From the NCBI RefSeq assembly GCF_027744825.2, contig NC_071345.1, forward strand, positions 8,949,501-9,013,500: a DNA stretch of 64,000 bases, read 5' to 3'. The notes under the pieces are model-generated. The model was not told the origin of the DNA. It saw only the letters and a list, made by a program, of their open reading frames with translations, and made no database searches. Below are positions 11,396-24,645 of the stretch, piece by piece (within the stretch, counting starts at the first letter, position 1; the number at the start of each line of letters is the position of its first letter). This DNA comes from Synchiropus splendidus. Taxonomy: Eukaryota; Chordata; Actinopteri; Syngnathiformes; Callionymidae. The translations under genes and the position numbers were made by a program.

Positions 11396-14300
11396 CTTGC
11401 TGCACTAACTGACCCAAAGATGATGGAAGTTTCCGTCCGACATGTTCAGATGGTAGGTGCGAGTGCGACAAGGTTCATCCGTCTCATCCTGTGGGATCAG
11501 ACCCTTGAACAGGAGTTCAGAGGCGCCCCTTGTAAGAAGCAGCAGAGGGAGAGCAGGAGCGACACACTGGGGTAAAGGCTGAAGCGCACGGCAGTTCTGA
11601 AGGCAGCGTGGGCGTTTTATTGGTGTCATGAGAGGAGAAATCAATAAAAGAGGTGAAAAAAGCCTCCTGGTTTTAGGAGCTCCATCAGCGTGGCAATTAA
11701 AGGGGCCTTCAAAGAGGCCATCTAATCAGCGGTGAAATAAAGATAGGAGCGGGCGGCGCTTTGGACGGCCCCGCTCCTGTAATCTAACACCTTCTGCCCT
11801 GTACTCAGTGGCCCCTTCAACCCGCTCTGTGTGTGTGTGTCGGCGCATACCTGTATGTTTCTGCGCGCTTCCCTCGCACACATGTGCCGAGCGGCCGGAC
11901 GTGTTTTTGACAGCTCCTATGCGGTTAACAGGCTCTTAAAGCGGCAGATTAACCTGTTTAAGCTTCCTCTCAGTGTCCCCACTCTGTCAGTCCCGCGCGT
12001 CTGACCTCGGTGCCGCGGCGCAGATGTGTATGCTCAGCTCATATATTGCCGTTGTTCAGACCCTCTGAATCCGTGACCCTTTCCGTTTACCTGCGGTCTT
12101 ATCTGCGGCCCCGTAGACTCATTCGTCATGTGCGCAGGTTCTCACCGTGATAAGGCGCCGGCCAGTGAGTCAATACCGTAGCCTTGGGCTCTTTCTTCGC
12201 CCGCCGCTCCCTGCTTAAAGAGGCACCGTACAGCAAATTCCGGCCTGAGCAATGAGTTTGCTCTAGGCACACAGAGGGCCAGATAGACAAGTGAAAAAGG
12301 GCCCTTTACGCGGTGTCATCGCATGTCATTCCACGGTGTTAAAGTTTACAAGGGCTTACCGCCGACCTTGGCTTGTGGAGTTGTTTATGGACATTTAAGT
12401 GTCGTAAGAATGAGGTTAGTCTGCTAATAGATGCACTTGCTGACTCCTTCCCAGAAGATGGCCATATTCAAATGGAAGTTGCTTAAAGTCTCAGTTAGAT
12501 TAGGCATCACTGGGTCATTAAACACAGGTGTTGTGTGGAGGCGCACCAGTGTGCCGCTCTTCTTCATTGGTCTCTAACCGCTGGGGGTGCTTTAAAAAAA
12601 ACACAGATTAGTCAGTTGGATCTTTAGAACTCTTAACATTAGTTTTACAAGGCTTTTACTGCCACACGCTGAAGTCATAGTATAGTATCTGGTCTCATCA
12701 TTTACGCTACAATTTCACTTTGTTCTCTAAGCTGTGAGGCAGACAGATCTGTTTTTTAGTTGTCTCATCAGGCTGAGTAGAACTTCTCAGAGCAGGAAGA
12801 CTGGGTGCTGGAAAGAGAAAGTGGACCTTGTTGAACCTTGTTACTTTTTCTAATTTAAGATGTGTAGTGGAGCACTTTTGTAATACTCATATTGTATAAG
12901 AGTTTTCAAGTGCTTTTACTTTTTTAATGGACATTGAAGTGAAATTTGAGGTTGTTTGGACTGTGGTTTGTTTTGGTGTTGAAAGAGCTGAGCCAAAAGC
13001 TCTTATTAACCGTTGAGGTATTGCCAAGTGGCTTGAGTTTTCACTGAGAACTCTACCTCTGAGACTGACTCAGAGCCTTAGTTTTCCAAGAGAGACTCTT
13101 AAGTAGAACTGATGTTCCTTCAGTTGTGATGCCACCTTGTGAGTAATGTCTCCAGGTTTGGCCCGGCTTTTCGGTCCCCAGATGACCCGCAGAGAGAGGG
13201 TCTGAGCTTCATGGCTTTGAAAGAGATTGAATGCCGTGCATCTCTTGGCGCACGTCACGTGAATAATATATGAATAATATATATCGGTCGCTAAATATCG
13301 GTTGCCAGCGTAGCAGCAGGCTACCAAGCCAGCACAGCAATTCATGGTTATGGTGCTAAACCACCATAAAAAATAATATATCTTATTTTAAATACAACAT
13401 ATGGGCATCACAAAAATGTTTTGCTTAATAAATAATATTAACAGCAGAAGACATGAATGGCCCTCTCAGAGGGCACCATGGAACGATAACTGTGTTTGTT
13501 GTGGCACACATTGCAGTACTCAATACTTCTGAATAATCTAGAGCCAAACTCCTGCATATAGTTCTGGCTTTCGATATAGGCACAGTGGGACACAGTGGTT
13601 GGACCTTGTTCTGAGGGTCAAGAGGAACCAGTGCAGCTCGTGGTGGCTGGGGTTCAACTCCATTTCACGAGTTACGTTGTTGTCAAAGCTGGGGTTGCGG
13701 TGTATGCTCTGTATCCAAAGAGCAGAGTGAGCTCATCCTGCTTCTCTGCTACGTCAACAAACCGGGTCAGATCTATTTACAGTTTTCGTAGCTCGAGGGG
13801 ACAAAATAAAGAACACGTCTAATCTCAAACTCAACCAAGGGAGAAACACAGTTTGCCTAAACACACTCTAAATTAGCATCTGACACGTACCGATTGAAAG
13901 TAGTGGTTTAACGGTAGCGATCCGACCGTCTGAGAACACACATCTTGCTGTACTCACACCTGTGGTTTTGTTCTTCAGATGCTCAAGCTCTGTCATTCCA
14001 ATGTTCCCCAAATCCTTCTCCCTCCTCCCCATTAACCCCTGACACCTCTCCCCTCCTGCTACATCCCCGTGGTTAAGCTAGCATTATCGGCGGCCTCATT
14101 AGGGCAGCATTAGTGTCAGAGATGGACACTGTGATATGGCTCCGCAGCTGGAAGAAGGAAGCGAGAAGAAGACCCCAAGCCGTTTTTTTCTCTTCTCTTT
14201 TTTTTTTATCTTCGTCCTCCTCCTTCCCATCTCTTCATGCTATTGTTCCGGGATGCCTCTGTTCTGACACTGAGGGTCAGGGGTCAGCTGTCCACAGGGG

Positions 14301-15144
14301 CCATCCCGCTCCTTCTCCCCAACACACTGTCACCATGATTCACCACTCGTGCAGGTCCGTGTCACTCGCGGCCGACACAGCCGTCACTCAGGCTCACATG
14401 CTTGTGAATATGCTTATACCTTCTGCTCGCGGGCTGACGCTTGCCTGGACCCTCGCGGGTATCAAGCTCCTGAAACCACTTCAGACGATGGACAACAGCC
14501 TGTCTTTCAAAACAATGTTTGTGCGCGCGCGCTAACAGTGCTAATGCAAACCTCAAACACACCACATGGGTTTACGGTGTCAAACTCAATCACAGACGGC
14601 CAAACGGAATTCAGACCGTGGCTAATCAGAAATACAAACTAGATTCAACCCCAACTGTTGTAAACGCTTCAATCACTGCAGTGCATTATGGGACTTTAAA
14701 TCTAAGTTGTTGGAATGGCGTTTATTGCATCGTGTGATGCTAGTTTAGCCACATTTAAGCACTAAACGGCAGCATCAAGCTGTTGCTAAATATGGATGAG
14801 ATCGAACTGATCATCCACAACTTTTCTTGTACGATAAACTGTTAGGATCAACATGAGCCTAACTTTACCAAGAAACCATGAAGGAATAGAAGCTCTTTCT
14901 TGTGCCCTTTTGTGGATGTGTGATTCATGTAAAGACAGTTACTGTTAGGCTAAAAGCATGTTCACGCCAATGGCTGCATTAAAGAAAGTCATTTTAAAGA
15001 GTTCATATGCGTTTTATTTGGTTAAAGTAATATGAAACTCATCCTTAGGCTCATCTCAGCAATGGGTCTGAGGTGCATCTGAACTAAACTTCTTCATGTA
15101 TCTGACTGAAGGAGTCTGAGATTTACCCTGCTGATTTAACCCGG
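11396..15144. other. non-genic DNA
   Basis: A long stretch without a supportable gene. It includes a short GT run at 11829-11841, a CpG-richer part at about 11850-12190, an AT-rich ATAATATAT patch at 13262-13284 and a pyrimidine run at 14185-14225. The phrase GCAGTGCATTATGGGA at 14679 is common in fish repeats. The 140-residue frame at 14113-14535 starts in the pyrimidine run and shows no family signature. Confidence 0.4.
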
Positions 15145-15531
15145 TCATTTATGCTCTTGTTAAGTGCGGATAGTGCTCCGCGTTCATTTTGTCCATATTC
15201 CTGCACATTTCATGCAGTACCACCAGAAACCATAGGGGGCGGTGTTGCTGTTACTACCCGATATGCGGCTTTTAAGAGACACGAAGAAGACACAACAATG
15301 TCGGAAATTTTCCATCTGTCACTCGCAATATATTTAACAGCCTCACCGACCACTGCCTCCTTGTACAAGAGGTGCATTATCAACACATCTTCCACAGTCG
15401 CCATATTGGTTTTGGAGTTTGTCGTTGTCTAAACTTTCGACTTTGGGCTGTGCCCCCTGGTGGATATATTGGTGAACAGCAATACCAATGCAAAGAACAC
15501 ATAGAAGTATACGATCAGTGACGGTAACATC
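15145..15531 (+). repeat. unclassified dispersed repeat, copy B
   Basis: This is the best-preserved copy of the family also seen at 3128-3520 (minus) and 51245-51570 (plus). It holds GAAACCATAGGGGGCGGTG, GTTGCTGTTACTACCCG, ATATATTTAACAGCCTC, CGCCATATTGGTTTTGGAG and GTGCCCCCTGGTGGATATAT in order. The reverse complement of 15450-15463 is CCACCAGGGGGCAC, an excellent CTCF core. No terminal repeats or coding frame define its class. Confidence 0.8.
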
Positions 15532-16689
15532 GTATGAAAGAGGGTACAGTTTCGTAAAATAGATGCTGCATGAATGGGTCTTAAGACTCCCACCAGCTGG
15601 ACAACCTTCCCCAAAAAGCAACTTAATGTTGAGTCCCAAACAGTTGCTCCAACAGAGCTTCTCGACCTATCGCTGTGCTCCTGAATCCCACACTGATCAC
15701 TGCAGGGGCCTATAAAGCTTCATAACAAAACACACTTTCAGGTCATTATCCAGGACTGTGAGTCGCAGTGGAGCAGTGGTCCTGCGGTTAGAGATCCAGT
15801 AGCCTTGGCCCTGTGACCCAGTTAGAACCACTCAGGAAACCACCGCACACATTCCCATCGCAGCAAACGGCTGCATCCCCTAATCATTAACACACAAATG
15901 GACCACCATGTCATGGGCTGCGTGTTGGTGTGTGTCTGCCACAAAGCTGTGAACGACATCAAAAACGGAGACCCGCTTAGAACCCGGGTTTAAATTTAGC
16001 AGCACATCCCGGCCGTGTTGTTCTCTATCTGGCCGGTTTGTGTGGCTGTGCACTTTGGAACGGATGTTTGAATAGGTGCGATAATCGAGTCAACAAAGAC
16101 GCCGCTGGACGTTGAGTAACCCTCCCAACCGCTGTGGGTTTTACGATACAAGTGTTTGATCTTTATCCTTGTGTGAGTGTGCGTCAGTTAAGAGTTGTGT
16201 TTCCATAAAGCAGCTCCCTTTCCTCGTGTTTATATCTCATAAAAGTAGAAAGGCACAAAAGAAGCTGTCAGAAGTCTCACTCTGCCATCTCTGTCTCCGC
16301 GGCCCTTCGGGCTGTTCATTAAGAAAAAGGTAAAAGAGATGAAACGTGAACGAAGCCTGGACTCAACAGTATCGAGTGTTCAGGTGTGTGTCTGCTGAGA
16401 TCAGAGGTGAAAGAGTGAGAGGCTCTCTCACGTCACCCGGAGAGTGATTGGCTTCACCTCCGTCTGGTGACTGGTGTCCTCTGAAACAACCCACCTCCAG
16501 CTGGGACCTGATAGGCCGAGCCCTGAGGAGACAGGTGGGGTCGAAGGTCAGGGCCTGCAGGCCGGGGGTCTTGTGTGGGGAAAAGTTCAGTAACACATAT
16601 GATTTGAACCTTGCACCTTATAACAGCTGTGACTTGACACGTATATAGATGTCAAAAGTTGATGTCATTTTTTTCTGGCACTTTACTGG
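15532..16689. other. non-genic DNA with possible SINE trace
   Basis: Around 15768-15835 the text GTGGAGCAGTGGTCCTGCGG, TTAGAGATCC and TTAGAACC has the feel of a tRNA-derived SINE head, but box spacing is poor and no fold is supported. The rest shows no gene or recognised repeat. Confidence 0.35.
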
Positions 16690-16870
16690 AGTGCTGGAGT
16701 TCGTCGCAGTTACCTGGGGTGGGGAGCAGTGGACACACTGGACAGCTTGCCTTTTCACAAAGGTTGGACAAAACCAGAGGAAACCCACTCGGGCACGGGA
16801 AAAACATCAGGATGCACTAGAACCAGGTTTTGTTTCGAGAGTTGCCCCAAGCTGGAATCACACCTGTGTC
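16690..16870 (+). repeat. dispersed fish repeat fragment (GAGGAAACCCAC type)
   Basis: GGAAACCCACTCGGGCACGG followed by GAAAAACATCAGGATGCAC (16779-16817) matches the common fish phrase 'ggaaacccacgcagacacggggagaacatgcaaactccac'. Opposite-strand pieces of the same phrase (TTTCCTCCCACAGTCC) occur at 24623 and near 52586. Ends are undefined and the copy is diverged. Confidence 0.6.
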
Positions 16871-19800
16871 TTCCCTACTGTGTCTGGTTGGAGAAGACTG
16901 ATAAAGATGTTCAATTTCAAATTCTTTTTTCCAAGTTAAATTTTCATAAATACATTTTTTTAAAACACAGTGAAATTTAACCCCCACAATTTAAACCCCA
17001 CAAATAAATAAATAATATATGCTATTTAATGTATTTAAAGCATGTGATAAATGTTCAAGAATATAGATAAATGAAATGAAATGATGCTGTTAATTTAATT
17101 TTAAACTATTTAGAAAATGAATACAGCTTCATTTCACTAATTCCTGAAAAACAATTGTAGTATTTAAACTTTCTAGAATTTAAGTACTGTATTAAAAAAA
17201 AGAAATATTTTATGATAATTTTAGCCGACAATAGATGTTTTTCCCATGAATATTTGTTATCTAAAAAATAGACAAAAAAAAATGAATAAAATAAATAGAT
17301 TCAAATAAAAATTATTTGTAAAAATCCAAAATACATTTTAAAAAAGTGACCACAAGTTCACCACAGTCAAGCAACAGACGCTACCGCCATAAACTGCTGA
17401 ACTGACACTTCGGTTTTGTCGTTGACTGTTACTAAGTTCAGTAAGTTTCGTTTCCTTTGCGCCATTTGGTGCCACTTTCCCTCTTGGGCTGCGGCGCGGG
17501 GAGAGTCGGGGACGGCGGTCTAATGATGAGAATGAATAACTTCCTGCTGGTGTCGGCGAGCGTGGGCGTGTAAGTGTTTGTTATCGCGCTCAGGTGTTAT
17601 CAGGATCAAGCAGCAGCCCCGGCATTAGTCTCCCAGGACTCGGCTCTTTTATCTGCCATGGCTGGGATCAAAATCCACTTCACGCAGGAAAAAGCAGCGG
17701 AATCTTATGCCCACGGAAAACTGTTAAGTCCCGGATTTTGGGTAGAGTTCACCCTGGTTCGTCTGGTTGAGTTGCATCAGCGGGAGGTGGAGGAGCATTT
17801 TCCCACCAACACACGAGCTGATCAGCACAGGCTTTTTTTTTTCCCCACCAGGTGAATTAATTATGAGGCAGAAGAAGGGATCATTGTTTCGGCAGGATTC
17901 TTCTTCTCTGCTGTGTTTGTGTGTGAAGACTGCAGATAAGAACCTTTTCAAAACCACAAGCTTTCCATCGGTTTCCTGCTGAGAGCTTCGGAGGTGCTGA
18001 TCCACATCCCTGCTGCTTCATAAACAAACATGGAGCTCAGAAGGTCAACAGCCATCATCTGCAAAAAGCAGTGATAAAATATTCAGCCGAAGCCTCTTCA
18101 CCACGTCCATTAAAACAAACCACAGTCTTGGAATAGGTCCAGCAGCCAAGAAGGGGTTGGAAAAAAAACAGGCTCACACACTGTTAGATACTCCAAATAC
18201 CTGCTATTTCTCCTATATCTAGATGCCAATTCAAGACAGCATTATACTTCATAGTACACGTCATACTTCAAACTAGCGTTTGGGCTTGTGCCCATGAGAA
18301 GATCCTTCAGCCTGTGAGGAACATCAGAGTCTCACTTACAGCGCCTCAAACAAAAGCTATGGCATGACCTCATGCCAGTTCCTGGTCGCTCACACAGGCC
18401 GATCACATGACTGATCATCGTGAACTCGTGGCTGCGGTGCCAAATTTCTCCCATAAATCTGGAAGTTTTTTTTTTTTTTTCTGAATAATGTTGTTGTTGT
18501 CCTAACTATCCCTAATAACCAAAAATAAAATAATGAAGATGGTAATGAATTAAATAATTTTAATACAGTCAATATGAGTAGAATGCAATAATAACTTTAA
18601 TATTATATATTTCTATATTTTGAAAAAAAAAATGTTTGTAAGTCAAATATTAATGTAAACAAAAGGTGTAATATCGTATCGTAAAAAAATCAAATACTTT
18701 TTAACAAACTAAAATGAAACAACAGGAATTGACACAATAAATTGTGATATAAATAAACGAAATACATCAAAAACATGATCATAAATAATACAAGAAATTC
18801 AGTCTTTTCTTACATGAGAATGATCCCTTTGGCAACTTTATTTAATTTTTCATTTTCTTTTACTGCTTTATTTACATGGATTAAAAGAAGAAACAACTTT
18901 GGAGATTACATTCATAAAATTGTATTTCTGGCTGTAGAATAAAAATATAGCAGCTGAAGGACAGAATGAAATAGTTGTCATGTAGCGAAAGTGTTATATC
19001 TATGTTCAATTCTATAGTCTGTATAGCTGTCGACAATGTTGTGGAAAGTCACCAGTGTTTGGGACAAGACAACCAGCAATTCAACCTGAGTTGAACGAGA
19101 GGAAATCAGAGTCTAGTTTGAAATCTACTTCCCCGACGGTGCATGCGAGGCGATGTGAACCTTTTCGGGGGACTTCCGCGCTCACCCTCGGTGGCCCCGC
19201 TGCAGACCTGAGTCAGCTCGGAGCTCCTCTGGAGACAGACGATGAACAGGTATGGCTTATCATAATCCACCTAAATCAAGCCCCTGGACGGCAGCCAGAC
19301 TGGGAAACCAGCCTGAGCGGCTTCTGCACACACGGCCGTCACTCTCTTGTCATGGGAGAAAATGCTTGAGATGATAATTACATGAAGTGCTGCTCGCCCA
19401 CAAAAGACGGCCGTAAATCATCTTTAAATAGACAAACACACCTGCGTATATCAGAACACGCTCTCAGCACCGCTGGCAAGTGACGGGAACGCCAGCCGAC
19501 AATTTGGAAATATTGCCCCAGATGATGGTCGAGGACACCACCAGTGCATCCTCGCATATTAAATCACGGCGCCCCCACCCTGCCGTCGTCTTTGAACTGT
19601 CACGCGGCAGACGTTTTAATGTCAGATATGGATTTCTGCACCCACCCCCTGAATTCAACACAATGCTGCGTGAGCGAGGAGGAAGCTGTGGACGGGGTGG
19701 GGGTGGCAGTCAGTGATGGCTTTTGATGTGCTCTTAAGCAACAATCTTCACAGTGCTACTCTAATGGGGAGGTAAGCCGGAGAAAGACTTAGCAGCGACA

Positions 19801-20104
19801 GAAACTGGAATCCACTAATCTTGAAGTTCTGATGTTATTTTTGTGTGTTAAAATTACCACTGTATTAGATGATCAGTTACCTTTGTGAGGTGCTAGTTCG
19901 GTGCAGCTCCGGTCAAGGGGGATCAACTCGTTGGGGTCTTGTGCTGTTTGGAGGAGCTGCACAGATGGACATAGGTGATGTTGAACTGGACTGGAAGTAC
20001 ATTCTCCTCTGGGCCTTGGAGACAATGTGGGTTTCCACGACAGTTTTTACATATTTATAAGTACAGTTACACATTGAATGTGTCTCCAGCACATCTTCAC
20101 TCCC
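16871..20104. other. non-genic DNA, partly AT-rich
   Basis: Bases 16920-17345 and 18480-19010 are strongly AT-rich and stop-rich. A T run of about 18 lies near 18465-18482. The intervening DNA and the stretch 19040-20100 are of mixed composition with no gene or recognised repeat; frames at 19055-19369 and 19480-19716 carry no domain signature. Confidence 0.4.
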
Positions 20105-20345
20105 ATGGTGTCATATATTGACGTTGAGAATGTTGCCTTTTGAGCCCTATTCTGACATGAAAAAAAGACGAAGATTGGAGTTAGGGTAAGCTATCCAGGC
20201 TCCATGGCGCCCTACCTGGAACACTATGGAAGGAAATCCTTCAAAATCCATTGAAACCGATATGTGTAACATCCTATGCTGAGGGCTGCCTTCAACGTCA
20301 GTATAGGACGCAAAAGTCCCAACGTCAGTAGTGGTCTCTGCCAAG
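20105..20345. repeat. rearranged repeat pair, left member
   Basis: The block GTCAGTATAGGACGCAAAAG followed by TCCCAACGTCA (around 20300-20330) recurs at 20775-20808 with a few inserted bases. In addition AGACGAAGATTGG near 20167 matches, in inverted orientation, CCAACCTTCATCTTTC near 20640. The family resembles fish repeats containing 'cgtcagtataggacg' text; its class and ends are not resolved. Confidence 0.5.
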
Positions 20346-20579
20346 GTGTTTTTGAGCATAAACCTCGTAGCTGACTGCAGAAGATGAAGATGGGCGCTCA
20401 GAATGGATGCCAAGTTTTGCGTAACCACCTGCGACAGTTGAAAAAGTAGCAGCACAATTATGTTATGTTCGGCTTTTGCATGTGTGTTGCTCTTCCTTCA
20501 AGAGTTTGACCCTCTGACATTCTGAAGCTGTCCTCAATGATTTACATCGGATTCATCAGTTGCTATATTAAAATAGATC

Positions 20580-20830
20580 ACGATAGACACGTAGCTACAT
20601 ATAGAACGAACGGAGCGCTATCCCATGGCTCACCTATATCCAACCTTCATCTTTCTTTTATGCGACACGCTGCTCATGGCATCACAATGAGCCACGGAAG
20701 GTGGCACATGTTTCATGGGCTTCAACCTAATGCATCAACATGCAATGCTGAAGGATGCTGTTGGTGTCAGTATAGGACGCAAAAGTCCACTTCCCAACGT
20801 CAATGTATTAGGCCATGGGACAGTGTGTGG
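20580..20830. repeat. rearranged repeat pair, right member
   Basis: Shares GTCAGTATAGGACGCAAAAG and CCCAACGTCA with the left member about 470 bp upstream in the same orientation, while another block is inverted between them. That pattern suggests a local duplication followed by rearrangement, or insertion of one member of the family near another. Confidence 0.5.
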
Positions 20831-21784
20831 CAAGCCTGATTTGCGGGAGCCTCAGACGGGTTGCGTGAGAGTTGGCAGCCCTGAAAAAACACACTGAATC
20901 CTTGAAAGATAAACCACGATATAACAAGGGAACACTTAAAGGCAAAGGACTTTCTTGGGAGAGAATCTTGACCTCTGCCTCATCTATCCGAACAGAAAAA
21001 CATCTTCATGACAGCATAAAAACTTGCCACCGATGTTCGAGAGGTTTCTTGAATTTCCTGCGTTTCATTTTAATATATGTTAAAGAAAAACCTTGCACCT
21101 TGCATTTGGCACCATATAGCGGTTTCTTGCCAGATTCATCACCCTCTGAAAGCAGCTTGTGGTGAACCACTTGACTCACTTGTTGAATGTCATGTGTCTG
21201 AGATTGTTTAAACAGTGTTAGCAAGACGGCTGCTAATCACAATGATTGGCCTCTTATCCAGTAAAAAAGGACGCCAAAGGGCAACTAAACAAGGACTTAA
21301 GATTTAAAACAAACAAGGTCAACAGAAAACCCACGTGAGCGAATTATCACGTTTCATTCACCGAGATTCTAATCAGCTGCATGGAAGTGAGACCTAAACA
21401 AGTTAAAACAGACCGGAATACTGACAACTGACACTGGCGTCTTTGTTATGTCAACAGCACGGCGGCAGTTAGAGACTTGTGGTACGAACAAACATTTGTA
21501 TGACAGGAGATGAGGTTTCTTATTAGAATACGTTTACTCTGCATGAGGACACATTTCTTTTCATTGCCCCTCAATTGGATTATGACGACTTGTTCGAGTG
21601 TCTTGGAGGACGATCTCACAAAATAAGATTTGAACTGTGGTCCTTTATGTCGGCTCTAAAGAGTAACAACAGCATTCCACACAAGATGAAGGAAAATTGT
21701 TTGTGTTTATGTCACTAATATAAATATATATATAATGTAGCATGAGAAGCATTATGCACGGTATCACTAATATAAAGTAATAGA
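20831..21784. other. non-genic DNA
   Basis: No gene or clear repeat. A short TATATA stretch lies at 21725-21734 just before the element that starts near 21785. Confidence 0.4.
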
Positions 21785-22255
21785 AGGACTATAACCCTGT
21801 AGCTATATGGATTTTTACATAAAGAACCTGCACTGTTGTCGCCCGCGTGTCCGCAGCGCCGCCAACAAAGTCGATATCCTGGAGGAGCGGAGATGAGAAG
21901 CAGCAGCTGAGACCGGCTGTGATGTCGGAACTTCGGAGACACGGGTGAAAACAACACGTTTTGAGAGCATTGATGTCAATAAAAGATGTGACCTGTTCAT
22001 GATTCAAGTTCAGAAGATTACCCACTTTGTTTCAAGGGTCAGTCTTCATGTTAGACCCTGTTTTAGAAACTAGTTTAGAAGTGATCCTCATGCATTTTTA
22101 AGCGTAGTCCATCTTTCTACAGTGCAGACAGCACCACTGCACCTGCAGCTTATAGACTGCTGTGGCTTATGTACGAACAAGATCTGTTTTCTTTCTTAAA
22201 TTTAGTGGGTGTGGCTAATATTCTCCTGCGCTCTATAGTCAGGAATATACAGTAA
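21785..22255 (+). mobile_element. TIR element, GGACTATAAGCC family, copy 2
   Basis: The left end keeps AAGGACTATAACCC and ATGGATTTTTACA; the interior matches copy 1 (474-1042) closely, for example ATCCTGGAGGAGCGGAGATG, TGTGATGTCGGAACTTCGG-like text and CCTCATGCATTTTTAAGC. The right end holds GCGCTCTATAGTCAGGAATA followed by TACAGTAA, whose reverse complement (TTACTGTATATTCCTGACTA) pairs with the left terminus of copy 3 (TTACTGTAAATTCTGGACTA). This establishes terminal inverted repeats of about 20 bp for the family. No transposase frame is present. Confidence 0.75.
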
Positions 22256-24004
22256 TATACTATGATGAAGACTTTTTAAAATATATTGAATAAAGAAGGA
22301 AGGAACCTGGGGAGCGGTCGAGCTACGAAGCTAACAACTGAATTCAAAACATTGGTAGTGAGAGTTCTGGTCGGACCGGGCCCGGGTCTGTCCATGTCAA
22401 TCAGTTGGCCCTCTGTGATGTAATATTTCCCAAACGTTTCCTTCTCTGGAGCATGAGAACGACAGAAATATGTTTGTCATGACTCCAGTTTGTATTAGCC
22501 TGACATGTGTGGAGGGCTCGAGGCTTGCCAACATGGCTTTTGTCTGGTAACGGTACCACAGGGATTCAGCCAGCTTCAGACGGAGCAAGAGGAAATACCC
22601 TTAACAAGCAGCATCAGGGTGCGATTAGTCGGCGTTTCTGTGTGCGCCGACCTGTCCTGGTGACTCACATCCCTCAAGTAATGGCACATTATCCCTCAAC
22701 ACACACGGTAAGCCCCTGCTACTTTATAGCCATGATCAAAAGCAGCAGTCATACATGTTGTTTCATCAGTCTTACCCAGAAAATAAGCCCAACCGTTGCT
22801 TTGACAAGCTCCGAGCTTTAAATCCAACTTTCATCATAAACCCATCGCTGCTTCCATTTAGCTCCACTCGAGCAAACCTGAGTTTCCCAGAAGTACCTTT
22901 ACGACCAAGCTGGTGCTTCTGTTTACGACCAGCACCTAACCTTCAGCCAGCCATGCACGTTTCACGAGAGTCCCGTCAGTTGGGACCGGCAGCGATGTGG
23001 TTCCCCCTCCGTCGGCGAGACACCGCGCCCTGACCTCGGCAGCCGCTCAAATTAGATGTAAATTGTGCCTGATTTTTACAGGGGGTCCCTAACGCGATCC
23101 AGATCCCCCCCACCGCCGCGGCCGACGGGTCAGCGCCGTGAGAACGCCTCGCTCCCTAACAGCATTTGGAGTGGTGGATGAGAGGGGTCGGCGGGCAGCG
23201 GTGACCTCACTGGCCTGCACTTCACTTCCTTCTAATTAGAGCGCTGGGCCAGATCAAAGGAGGCAACCGCATCGCAGCAGGAGAGCTACTGAAGAAGGAG
23301 AGGGGCCAGTAAAGACCTGGAGGAGGGTTAAGGTAAGGCTTTTTTTTCCATAAGTAATGGGGTGCAGAGGCACTGGGGGAGACTCTGAGGGGTTTTGTCA
23401 TTAGTCCTGCGGGTCAGAGGCGGTGCGGACTTTCTTCTATAGGTGGCAGGAGAGTCTTAAAGAGGAGGTTGTGATGGGGAGTCAGCCAGGGAAGGTGGAG
23501 GAAACCATCATTTCCTGGGCTTGTTTTGCTCAGAAGTACCAGATGCCAGTCCACTCTGGAGCGGCGGATCAATCGCCACTGACTCAGGAAAATGGTTGGG
23601 AAGATGAATCACTGGATCATTGCTGCTTCTTGGAGAGTGGGTGCAAACAGTTTACGGGTCGGACCACTTTATATGGTCAGTCGAAAAAATTAAGCACCTT
23701 TAAAATTCCAAACAAAAAAGAAAAAAAAAATCACGCAGGAGGATCAGAAAGTTTTATCCTGGCATACGACACCTGTAGCGGTAAACATACTGGCTAGTGT
23801 TTGGTACCCGCAGGATTCTCTCCAGGGTTGGTACCAAAATAAACAACAGAGTTCAATGTATGTATTTTGCATCACAACTTGAACATGAGGCACTGTTGAC
23901 TTAGGACAATAAAGACCTGAGCCAAATCTAATACTGTCAGGTTTTGCATTATTACAGTTCAATAAAAATAGATGATGAGAAAATTATATATTTTACATAT
24001 ATTA
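22256..24004. other. non-genic DNA
   Basis: No gene supported. A CpG-rich patch lies at about 22960-23160. The 124-residue frame at 23423-23797 follows a TATAG that could mimic a splice acceptor, but the translation is not recognisable and runs into an A-rich tract near 23715. Two GGTACC sites frame a short stretch at 23801-23834. Confidence 0.4.
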
Positions 24005-24500
24005 TATAGATTAGATGTACTTTATAAGGGGAAATTCAATGTGTCAGCAGCCATTGACAGCAAAGGCACATGTGCAAGACATTAAAGATACACAACAAAC
24101 ATTGAAGACATTCACAAAGCACATAAAAACAGTCACAGGCTATCGAACAACACAAGACAAATAAATAAATACACATGATATATAAACACTATCAAGGGTA
24201 AAATAAAAAAAAATATATAAGTAAAGTATAAGTAAATAATAAATTGTATATATAGACAATAAATAAACAAATAATTGACAATCAACTATGTACAGGCAAT
24301 ATAAATATTAGTAATACAGTAGTAGTAATAAGTATTTAATGTTAATTATTGTATAATATATTATATACTAAAATTCAACTGTAGTAATATTTTATGAAAC
24401 GGTTTATTTATGAAGTGAATAAAAATTAAAAATGAAATTTAATTGAATAAAGGAAAAAAGGGGAAAAATGAAATGTAAAAATAAAGATTGAAAAAAGAAT
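24005..24500 (-). mobile_element. decayed LINE 3' tail in AT-rich DNA
   Basis: TTAGATGTACTTTATAAGGG followed by GAAATTCAATGTGTCAGCAG at 24010-24050 resembles the reversed 3' end of fish LINEs, whose tail reads roughly 'gaatttcccc...aaagtacatctaatct'. About 400 bp of AT-rich, stop-filled sequence follows, consistent with an old 3' untranslated region. No reverse transcriptase residues remain. Confidence 0.5.
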
Positions 24501-24539
24501 TATGCAAGAGAGAATATCACGATTTCAGCTTGAAGCAAG

Positions 24540-24645
24540 TCATAGAGCAGGTCCTCTAATGTCCTTTCTGTGTTGGGAGTTTGGCACTTTCCATGTGTGG
24601 GTTTGTTGCGGCCACTCCGCTTTCCTCCCACAGTCCAAACTATTA
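24540..24645 (-). repeat. dispersed fish repeat fragment
   Basis: CCATGTGTGGGTTTGTTGCG and CTTTCCTCCCACAGTCCAAA are diverged pieces of the phrase seen in the opposite orientation at 16779. Ends are undefined. Confidence 0.5.

Noticed and set aside
23423..23797. Possible exon after a TATAG acceptor-like site
   Set aside because: No polypyrimidine tract of note, an unrecognisable translation, and it runs into an A-rich tract.
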